Below are positions 29,701 to 41,700 of a stretch of 64,000 nt of DNA, one piece after another. Position numbers and translations under genes: made by a program. Position 1 is the first letter of the stretch. Each line of letters opens with the position of its first letter. This stretch comes from Streblospio benedicti. Its lineage: Eukaryota > Annelida > Polychaeta > Spionida > Spionidae. The stretch spans positions 20,157,244-20,221,243 of the forward strand of contig CM032662.1 in NCBI GenBank assembly GCA_019095985.1. The letters are read 5' to 3'. The notes below the pieces were generated by a model. The model was given only the letters and a program-made list of their open reading frames with translations, was not told the origin of the DNA and made no database searches.

Positions 29701-32700
29701 GGTAGAATAGGAGGGAGTGCCCGACGTCTCGCAGACCTCTTACTGTATTTCTAGCACATGTAATAGCTGTGATATATAATTGTCGCAGGTTGCTTTCCGC
29801 TGGTGGGTGGCTGCCAAGGCACGCGGTGGGGCTGCTGTCCTGATGGTCAGCTTGGTGCGCTCGGCCCCAATGGTGAGGGCTGCGAGATCAACACAGAGAC
29901 GTGCGACACGGCCTTCTATGGCTGCTGCCCAGATGGCGTCACACCGGCAGAGGGTCCCAATCTGGAAGGCTGCAACGATGTCAGTCAGCACGTGCCCGAG
30001 TGTGACATCACGTCTCACGGCTGCTGCCCGGATGGCATTACAGTTGCAGCTGGGCCCAACTTTGAGGTATGTAGTTAGTGTTCAATGGAATTGAGTGCGT
30101 TGGCAAACGTTGCTGCTTTGATTGTGTTGCTTGAGCTAAGTTTGCATTATGTTTATGTATGTTGAACTGTAAATGAGTGTTAGCATTGTACAAAACTTAT
30201 ATTTTTATTCCTCATCATATGTGCTATGTCCTGCAGGGCTGTCTGGAGGAGGGCAGCTATGTGTTCACCTGCATTGACTCGCCCTATGGTTGTTGTCCTG
30301 ATGGAGAGTCTGTGGCCCAGGGACCTAATGATGCAGGCTGTCCAAGCCGCATGCAGAAAGGAGGTGGGGCTTTACTTGTTTTAATATGTGCATATGCATT
30401 TGGAACTTTTGATTCAATTTTAAATGTCACTTGTAATGTAATTGAATATATTTTCTATAATAACAAATACTTAGTATTCGGTAAGCGCAATGTAAGAAAA
30501 AGATTAACTTTCTCGAAGTACAAGATATTGTGTAAGATTAATTATCGGTGCAATTTATCATGCATGTCATTATGAAAGTGGAAAAGAATATGAGCATTTT
30601 TGTATTTTAATACATTGTAATATATGATTTTCAATAGTTGCTTTTATATTTATGTTGCTAGCCATTTGCGCAATGGCCAAGGATGGTGGTAGCTGTGGAA
30701 ACTACACTGTGAAATGGTACTTTGATGCTGCATATGGGGATTGTAGTCGCTTCTGGTATGGAGGATGTGAAGGAAATGGTAACAGATTCACTACAAGAGA
30801 AGAATGCCAGAGTTCTTGTATTGCACCTCAAGGAATTGGTATGTCCTTTTCAAACCACAAATTTATATGATTAGGACACCTGCATATGCAAATTAACCTT
30901 TGCATTAAATTATGCAATGCCTGTAAATTAGTATATATGTTTTTGAGGAATCGAATTAAATATGTTAAGAAGAATGTCATGTCTTTTGTATGAACTGTAT
31001 TCAAATTTATGTTCGAAGCATGCGTTACATTAATGTTAATTTTCATATCAATGTGATACGTTTTGCTATGTATTGCCAGATGTGTGTTACTTGCCTCAGT
31101 CTGTTGGTCGGTGTGGCAATACTCAACAAAAATACTTCTATAACTCTGAGAAGCAGCAATGTGAGACCTTCGACTATGGTGGTTGCCTAGGAAATGAGAA
31201 CAAGTTTGACACTATGGAAGAGTGCAACGGTGTATGTGTGGAACCACAAAGACCAGGTAGTACTTTATGCACAAGTTTGCCATATGGGAGCTATGTATAC
31301 TTAGCAGAAACTGAATTTCTGTAACTTTAAATTGTATCAGAGATTGTGCGAAAATCATCAAAATACGCAACTCATTAGTCTTAAGTAGTTTATCTAATGC
31401 AATATTCTTACATGAGAAATCTTTGCATGAAAATGTAATATAAAAAGCATAAATATAACGCAAAGTTTGAATTGCGGGTCATTTACAAGTTTACTGGTTC
31501 TTTAACAGATGTGTGTAGCCAGCCTCAGATGCCCGGTCCATGCCGTGGTCAGTTTGTAAGATGGTTCTATGACAAAGCATCTGGCATGTGCCGCCAGTTC
31601 CTCTACGGAGGCTGCAAAGGAAATGACAACAGATTTGCCACAGAGGAGGACTGTATGCAGCGATGTGAGGAGCCCGCAGCAAACTGTGAGTCATCGTTCC
31701 TCCGTTATACTCAATTAAGATTCTCATATCACTGCATAGAATTTGTGTTTGGTAAATAAAAAGATATATGATTGTAGAGTTGTATGTTTTATTAACATTT
31801 AGCTTAGATATGTAAAACAATGAAGGTCCTGATTGAAAATTATCAACCTACTCACATATGGTCATCACTCATCATAGTCTGGCTCAGCTAGACCGTCACG
31901 CTGCTAAATGGCAAACTTAGTGGTGGCAAACGGTATATCAGTGAATAGTCTGAACTGGAGACTACACACATTACATGTACAAATCAATTAACATCCATGG
32001 TTTGATTAATCCTAATTTACCAGTATATATATAAATGAATAATCCTCATGTTGAAGGTGCAGTCTTACTGCTTAGTTTGGAATGCAACAATCCTGTTACC
32101 ATTTGTGCATCTATGACGAATTTCAACAATACTATGTGTATGCCTTAATTTATTTTCTGACATAATTGACAACTACTGTTCCAGTGTGTCAGCTGCCAAA
32201 GGATGCAGGTCCATGTGAGGCAGCGATTGACCAGTATTACTTTAACAGTGAGACCAAGCAGTGTGAGCGCTTCATGTACGGTGGTTGTCAGGGCAACGCC
32301 AACAGGTTTGCCACCCTGGCCGAGTGCAAGTCCACATGTCATGAGCTGCTCATTGACCAGGACATTGGTAAGTTAGACACTTCTTTCTCAAATGTGTGCC
32401 ACTGCATGAAAATTGTAATGATAAAATGCAAAATTTGGTTCAAAATATTGGATTAGCCAAAGTGTATTAGTTTTTTTTACCAGTGTAATAATTGCCCTCT
32501 TTATGAAATAGGACTGAGCATAGGTAAGAACATGTGTAAGAACTGAACAAAAAATGGAATCAAAAGCAGATGGGCGAGAAAAAAACTTGTATATTTACAT
32601 GGCATAAATGTGCAGTTGAATCTTGAACCATGATCATTGAAAGGCTATTATGTCTGTGCGAAATGTTTTTAATTGATGTGTTTTATACATATCATCCTTG

Positions 32701-35700
32701 CAGTTATGTAATAGTCACAAAAATATTTCAAATTATTGAAGAGGTAATTGGTCTTTAACTATTCATAATATATAAGCCAGCTTGGATATAGGAGATGTAA
32801 AATATACATGTAAATGTATTTGATATTTTCTATGCCTATTAGAATGGTGACAAAAAATATTTTATGAATATCTACATTATTTATTAACTAAAACTTTCGA
32901 TTTCAAAGTTTATAGAATGAATTAAATATAATAATATTATATTTTTGCACTACATTATAGTTGATGAACACATGATGTTGATAGTTTTGTTTGTGCTATA
33001 ATAGTTCACAACATTTGATAGGAGGTTTTCAAGAATAAGGAAAGATTAAAATGTGATAAAGTTTATGAACTACATCTGAAATCTCAAAAGGTCTGTATGA
33101 TGGAGAAGTAAAAACACATGGTCGTTTGTACAGATGCAAGTCAGAGATGTGGTTTAACCTTGAAAGATACCATTACTGATTTGAACCAGATCAAATAGAT
33201 ATTTTGAAATAATCATCATTGAATATGACATTTAGAGGTACTTACCATAATATTAGAAATCTACATCAAATTTCACTTATGTAATTGACAATATAGTAAT
33301 AGAAAGTTGATTAGATATTTAGATTTTAATATAGACGCAACATCCATTGAATACCCATCTAAGTTTGTTTTCAGCACACATGTAAACATGACAAAATTTG
33401 ACACAAATTTATGACATCATATTCTCATCACTTTAATGGCTTTCCTTTTTCCACTAATGAACATAATGGAGGAGTAAAAGTTGAAGATATACATTTGTAC
33501 AGTCCTTACTTATCACTTAGTGTAAATCTTTAGTCTTAGTAGGTGTTAATTTCTTCACGGTATTCTTTAAACTGATTTATTTACATTGTATCTTAATTTA
33601 CAAAAACAATTAATGAACAGAAAACATTATTATAAACATTTTCAGTCATTATAAAGTAGTTAAATATGCATGTGTGTAATTTCAATGACAGCTTGTATGG
33701 TAACCACATAATGGAGTATAATAGATTTTTAACTAAGATCCATCTTCAGCTGACCTTGTCAGAAACAATTTACTAATTTTCATGAAAAATTATTGCTATC
33801 ATATATATATCTCAATCTGTTGAACAATCTTTGTAAGCTTCTAAATGATTTAACAATGACAGCATATTATGGAGATTATGGAGAGAAGATCAATATAAGT
33901 GTAGCTTTAGAAATTACACTAATGTGATGTGTAATCAAATGAAAAAGCATGGAAAATTTAGTAAAAAATGTATTTTCATAACAAGCTGATGGTGTTAAAC
34001 CACAATTATTAGTCTTACCTGTTGAGTAATAGGCTAAATAAAAGGAGCTTGGTACGACTGTAGCCCGGGACTGTAGTCTGACTCTAATTTGTAGTTCTAG
34101 TTTAGGGATGCAGATTCAAAGGCTGCAGTGCTCTGTCGCACTTCTTCTCAGGGATACTCTGTGTTACATATTTTGGAAAGTAGATGCTTATTAAACAGGA
34201 TAGATTCTAGTGCAGATAATTTGTTATTAGGAAAACAGTCAAGTGTTAATCAAGATCATATCATTAAATATATTGAAGAAAAGTGCTTTCTGTGATGCAT
34301 TAGCAAAGAAATGATATGTTTATCTCATATCTTACGTTTTAAAACCAGTTCCATTTGAATAGGAAATACCCAGAATTAAGAATTGGAATGGAACAAAAAA
34401 TAAGACATTTATGAAATTATTTATATATATTATTTATTAACTTCAATTCTAGTCAAATATACGAGGACCATTTGTGATAGATAACGGATTATCATTCACC
34501 TGATTAATATGGTCAGCCAACTTGCTTTCACTTGTACATGGTATCCTTACTTCTGTTGCTTCTGGGTAGATATCTGCCAGCTTCCTAAAGACCCTGGTCC
34601 TTGCAAGGCATACTTTGAGCGTTGGTACTACAATGCTGAGACCAGATTCTGTGAACAGTTTGTGTATGGCGGATGCCAGGGCAACAAGAACCAGTTTGAC
34701 TCTGAAGCTGAGTGCCGCTCTAGTTGCAATGCGCAACCACCTGTTGGTAAGTTTTGACATCATTTATTATGTGACATTATTCAAATCATCAAGTATTTAT
34801 GGTCCGCTTTTAAAATGCTGAAATTAACTTTGCACTACATGTAAATTTATACATCATAACGGTAATCATAATCTCAGAAAAAGAGCAATGAGTATCCCAA
34901 GTTTATGTCATTGAATAAAAGAAATTCATTTGTATATATTCCTTCCATATTTCTTTCACAGAAGTTGTTTTATAACTTTTAAAAACTCTTTATTATCCCT
35001 GTCATTTAATTAACTTAGATACAGGAGGTAGTTTGCATCTGTGTTAGATAGATCAAAATTAATGAGGCTATTTAAAAAAAAACGTAAATTAAAAAGTCCA
35101 TTTACAAAGTGAAGTCAGTCAATAAATTGCACTTTAATAATGTATCAGCCTGGGATTTTAGAGTGAACATTTTTGATTTATTTCAAGATTATTTATACAT
35201 GTAGGTAGGCATCCACATATTTTTTATGTACATTGTATTCCAAAAATGTGTATATAATAGCCATATCAACCCTAGAACTAGTAAGACATGTATTTGTCAT
35301 ACACTAATTATGGTTTGAAATAGATGTTTAATGTTAAGATTTGCTTAAATATTACAATTTTTCAATAGACATAAAATGTTAAAGAATTTAATTGTCTATA
35401 ATATTAAGCCAAAACAAGTGTATATAGATTAATTGCTATTTAAAGATATTCATTTTATAAAATATGAGGTTGAAGTCAGATCTCAGTTGCTTAAAAAAGA
35501 ATTATTGCTAATGATGAGAACTGTCAATCTCTCAGCACGAGGATTTGGTCATAACAGGCCTCTGTTGTTTCTATTTGCTGATAATGTTCATTTGTTGTAT
35601 ACAGTTGATATCTTTGTGCTTTTTACACAAATTCTATTTGGTGCATTATACATCATTATATATATGTGACAGGTAACGAGAACATGAGCTTTATTTTTCA

Positions 35701-38700
35701 GTATAGTCAATGTCATGCAAATGTATATTATAGATGTATTAGTATTTGAATGATAACTGAAAGTTGAGCAGCAAATAACCGAGAAGATGAGCCTGTTTGC
35801 CTGTCATAATGAGTAATTAGTGGTAATTTGTTTAGTGTAAATTCCCGACTGTGACTTGTGATGATGACACTTGTCAGTGCAATATAATATTTTGCAAAGC
35901 TAAGAAGTAATTTAGAAATAATACAGAGATATGCTTACAATGTATATTATAAACAGTGCTTGTATATGTATTCATGTGTACATGTATTGCAATTCTGAGC
36001 AGTTATACATTAGCAGATTTGAAATATAAACCTCATGTTTCTACTACCATTGTTTTATCAAAGGCCCATAATCAATCAGGGTAGAAGCCTGAACCACATA
36101 TCCTAAACCTACCACTGTCTTAATTCGCAAATCATCCTATTGTGGATTTATACCCGTAAGTTAACAATTTTGCCTGATATTGTAGATGTGTGCACTCTAC
36201 CAAGAGCCACTGGCCAGTGCACTCAGCAACTAGAGAGGTACTTCTTCAGTGACTTGGAAGGCCGATGCAGAAAATTTGTCTACTCTGGCTGTGAGGGTAA
36301 TGGGAATAACTTTGAAAGCGTAGAAGAGTGTGAAAAGACTTGCCAGTCACACCTTCGAGTGCAAGTTGAAGGCAGAGGTAATACACCTTAATCATTAATT
36401 TAATCAAATCCATCTGTAAGTGTAATGATCCATTTAAGAGGTAGACCTTTTTTACTGTTAAGTTGAACTGGTGCTTTTGGCAGCATCAGTAGAAAAAATG
36501 CAGTTCACGTCTAACGAAGAATGTTTTGGTTTGTCGAACATCCCAAAACACAACTCATTCATCAAGGATCTATGTTCGGTGTAGAAAAATGACAAGATCA
36601 ATTAGCAGCATGAATTGTGATATCCCCAAGTTTACTTTTGGAATGTAGTCATCCACTTTCTGTCTTTTGTTTCATTTTCTCTGAGAATGTTCTGATTTAA
36701 CGATATAAATATGTGATTGAAAGAGAATTTCATATCTATAACTTAATTTTGTTTAAAAATTGTTCACATATAAAAGAACTAGAAATTTACGAATAGATTG
36801 GATATTGAGCTTTGACATATTTTGGCATGTTGGTTTAGAATTCAGGTAAGGAATAGATACAATGTACATGTAGGTGTTGATAATATTTATCCTTTATTTG
36901 CAATTTATTCATAGGCAGTTCAAGGGCAATGCTATTGAGTAACACCTTGTATAAATGCAATATAGATATTATATAAACGGAGAAGTTAAAATGAGTTGGC
37001 ATACATTGGAGCAAAAAACGAGATACAAATGTGAAGTCATGTTAGTTCTCAACTAATAGCATGGAAAACATTTATGCATTTTTCGGTCTAGCCAGAAAGT
37101 CATGAGTTTAGATACAATGTACAATGGTTTGGGAATGGATAAGAATTGAGCACATTTTGGCACCTAATAGTAATATAAATACATGTCATGCTTTTGTACA
37201 TGTAGGTCTTCAGATTAACGTCTGAGGAGTATACTACAATGGATCTCAGATTAATGATCGATATTTGAATATTATTCGTTCCACACTCTTGACATTTTCC
37301 TTCTTATTTTTCTAGAAAGATGTTCACTCGTCAAAGACGCTGGACCTTGCCTGGCAAATATGCCAAGGTACTTCTATAACTCAACAGAAGGTGTTTGCCA
37401 AGAATTCATATATGGTGGCTGTGAGGGAAATCGCAATCGCTTCATGACGTACGAGGCGTGTATGGGCCACTGTGGGGATGTGACGGAACTGCGCTCGGCA
37501 CCTATTATCACCACCACTGCACCACGGCAGCGGCCACCACAGCCAGATAGTGGCAGGCGCACAGGTATGACTGCATTCTGCTCTATCATATAGAATATGG
37601 ATGATGGTGGTTGATAGTTGTTGGAATTGCACATGTCCAAATTTGGCATGCGCGAAATATTGCCTGCTTTTTCGTAGAAGAAAAAATAAGGCAATATTTT
37701 TCCTAGAAAATTTGCACATTTCATTTTTTTTCAACTTGCTTTTAGCTTGCTTGCCATCTACTACTTATATATCATTGGTTTGGTAATATGTAACACACTT
37801 TGGGTTCTTAGATATGCTTATTAGCCCATGGTTATGCTATGATTGATATATATACTTGTAAGTTTATAATTTTTTACTTCTGTTATATTATTGCTTGTGT
37901 ATTGCCATTTAAACAACTTTAAATTAAATCTTGTGCATAAGAAAATATATCCTTACTTACCCTTTGCTTATAATCTAATTGATATTTTTCTTTTGCATTA
38001 TTGTATTGCTTCCTTTGTATAGCTGAACCTGTTTTATTCTAATTTATTTGTAATTTAGCTACTTTGCTTATTCTTAAAACAATTTGAGGAATATGTTTTT
38101 ATGATAAAAATAAATTGTCTCTTTATTTCTTAACAGATTCTGAAATAAATTCAGATATGGGAGTTTATATTTATGATTATGAACTCATGCTAGATGGTAA
38201 ATATGTACAAAGTAAATTGACAAAATATTATCAATGTTTTAAATCAAACTCAATGTTACCGGTAGTATGTGATTTGTAACTTTAAGGATAATTCTATTTT
38301 GCTGTGATCTAAAAACGTTTGGTGTGTATTTTCAACTTTCATAACTATGAGCTTTAGACGATGAACATTTCAAATGGATCTGCGTGTTCTATGTATTGCA
38401 ATGTATTGTATTGACAACAGACCAATAGATGAAAATATCAGAATAATGTCCATTTTATATTTGCACTGACTACAAATTATCTACTAGTAGATTCATTTGA
38501 ATTGTTTTGTTTTATTTGTGAATAGTCTAATACAAATTGATTAATGAATAATTGCATCCAAATTCTACTGCTTTTCAAGGTGCCACTAATACCTAAAACA
38601 GTGATTCTGAAGACACTGCATACATAATAAAAATGGTCACCATTATGGAAACATTCTGAAATGCATTTCNNNNNNNNNNNNNNNNNNNNNNNNNNNNNNN

Positions 38701-41700
38701 NNNNNNNNNNNNNNNNNNNNNNNNNNNNNNNNNNNNNNNNNNNNNNNNNNNNNNNNNNNNNNNNNNNNNCATCTATTGGTAACTAACATTTTGAGGGCCA
38801 TCTAAATTTGATTCAAAACTTCAATGTTCATTTTTCCCCTAGATTTAACAGCTGAATATCTTGTGGCAAATTGGTATGAAATATTAATTTCAAATGAAAA
38901 TTTACATACACATGGTAATGGTAATCTGTTTTTTTTTGTAATTTGATTCGTTTTCTTCTTTTTCATCTAAGTTATTAGAATATATTTTTTGTAGCTTATG
39001 TTTAGATATTTGTTGCACTATAGTGATTATTCAACACTTCTTGTTTACAGAGGATGTGTGTATATGAAAGCTCATTTTTATTGTTCTTGTATTGTAGTTA
39101 AGAATAGTTTTATTCTAAAATATACGTTGCTGTTAATTAGCTTTGTAAATAGTTTAAAGCTATTGTTTCTATGAACAATGCCTTACTACAATCATGTAAC
39201 ATTGTCATCTGGATAAGAGCAATTTAAGCAAAAAAATATATATATATTTTGTTTCTAAAATGGACATTATTACCAAGCAATATATTTCCATGTTTTTACA
39301 TTTTAAATGGCAGAATTAAAAAAAAGCACTTATTAAAATTTTTCAATGCCAACTTTTCAGACATCTGCCAAATGCCAATGTCCCAGGGAGACTGTCTTGG
39401 TTATGAACCCATGTGGTACTTTGACACCACCACTCAGCAGTGTGAGCAGTTCGTCTTCACTGGCTGTGGAGGTAATGAGAACAGGTTTGAGACCCAAGAC
39501 GAATGTGCACAACGCTGCGTGAGCCAGAGAGAACCCGTAACTGGAATTGGTGAGCATGTTTTTCATTACATACTTAAATCAACAATACATAATTTAACAT
39601 CATATTATTTATTATGCGATGACAATTTTGATATTCACACCAACAAAACTGGCAGTTCATTAAGTTGATTATATCTCCTAATTCTAGTGTAATCATTTTA
39701 GCTATCTAACATCAGAGCTACTTTTTGTAAGTTGGACCACACACATGGACGAGTCAACCATTTCTGCACCGTGTATGTTTTGCAGCAATCTGTGCTCTGC
39801 AAGCTGCAGCAGGACCATGCAGGGAGGCCACACTGAGGTGGCACTATGACCAAGACAGCGCACGCTGCCGCCAGTTCTACTACGGCGGCTGTGATGGCAA
39901 CGAGAACAACTTCATGACTGAGGAAGAGTGCGAGTCGCAGTGCAGAGTGGAGGGTAAGTGTTCCACTGGCATGGTATATTGCAAAGTATCCAGATCATTA
40001 GACCTAGAACAAAGACAAGATTTCTCTGGCCCAGCTTTTATTCGTTTATGCACTAGGTCTATAATAAAGACTATTTTTTCTTAAAGATCATTTGAAATTG
40101 CATTGATATTTTGGCAAAAACCTTTTTTAACGTTTGATTTAATAACATGAAAGGTATGTTATGCTTCTTGTAGACATCTGCCGCCTGCCATTTGAGACTG
40201 GTCCATGCCGTGCCGTGGAACAGCGCTTCTATTATGATGAGCATATGGGTCAGTGTCTGGAGTTCACCTATGGTGGATGTGATGGAAACGCGAACAACTT
40301 TGTGACCATGGAAAGCTGCCAGAGTGCGTGCAGAAAGCAGGCTCCTGTGAGGCCAGAAGAGGAAGTATCTGTTGGACGTGGTCATGATGGAGGTGGGTCA
40401 CACATATGATTGAATATGGAAAACGATATATTTCCTTATAGTTTTGTCAATGAATAGGACGAGATCTTAAAGTGTATTATATCAACACTGATCATTTTAA
40501 ATATAATCTTTTATCAATCTACCATAACTAATATGTATTGAGATGTGAGTGTGATGATATATTAAATAGAAACACTAGCATTCTTATCATTTTTAGACCT
40601 GTGCACTATGCCCAGTGATGCTGGCACCTGCTACAACTGGACCATTATGTGGTACTATGATGTGGAAGCCGGACAATGCAGCCGCTTCTATTACGGTGGC
40701 TGTGAGGGTAATGCTAACAGATTTGAAGACCAGGAATCCTGCCAGAGCAGATGTGAAACTGTTGTGCCGGGTAAGAGGCCATATAATGTTTCATGTTTAG
40801 AATGGACTACTAGACTAAAATGTGTATGAAGTAATTCTCTTGTGTTTCTGTAACTCTAAATCATACTCATAACAATCAACTCAGTAATCTTTTAACATAT
40901 ATACCGTATACGACCATCCATGCACCCAGGGCTGTTAAATTGAATTTTTCTCCAACTGGGGCGTGGGCTGTTACATGAGAGTGCAGTTACTATATAATTC
41001 TTATGGACATTTAAGAAAAAGATGGGGAGGGTTGTTACACAAGGGTGGGCACTTGGATGGTTGTATACGATATATGATGCCTTAAACTAGTAAGTTGTAT
41101 TTTGTGATTTCTTATTCACTTGCAAAACTATATGTTGAGCATATTCCATGTAATTTACACTGAATGAAATAACAGTTCATATGATATAACGAGTCCATTT
41201 TGTAGTTAGTATTATGGTTTGGTTTTATTTAGTCCATCCTATTGAGCCAGAAACCCCTAATGAAGTTGCACCTGAAACAACACAGCCAGAGCAGCCAGCT
41301 GTGGTGCCTGGATCTCCAGGTATCATATAATGATTGTCTTCAAATACCTACTGGAATTCGCAATGATTTTTAAAGTCACAAACCTTTATTATATTTGGAA
41401 TTACTTGTAGATAAGAATAATCAAATTAAAATTGATCCTACCTGTGTACCACCACATCAAATGTACAAATTACATTTGATTTACAAACATTTAGAAAGAA
41501 TTTTCAATAATCAAACAAAATCATTAAGCATTAAGCTTGCATTTTAATTATGCAGAGGTGTGTAACCAGCCTAAGGACCCTGGGACCTGCACAGGGTTCA
41601 GCCCTGTGTGGTACTTTGAGCCGGTGACAGCGACGTGTCGGCGCTTCTTGTATGGAGGCTGTGGAGGCAACGGCAACAACTTTGACAGCAGAGAAGCTTG

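Noticed and set aside
37374-37734. Minus-strand open frames of 116-117 codons opposite Kunitz 7
   Set aside because: Antisense shadows of the Kunitz and Pro/Thr-rich exon; no domain pattern and no splice logic.
38843-38874. Segment after CCCCTAG encoding D-L-T-A-E-Y-L-V-A-N, before GTATGA
   Set aside because: Its end phase is 2, but the next exon (39361) needs phase 1. It cannot be joined in frame.
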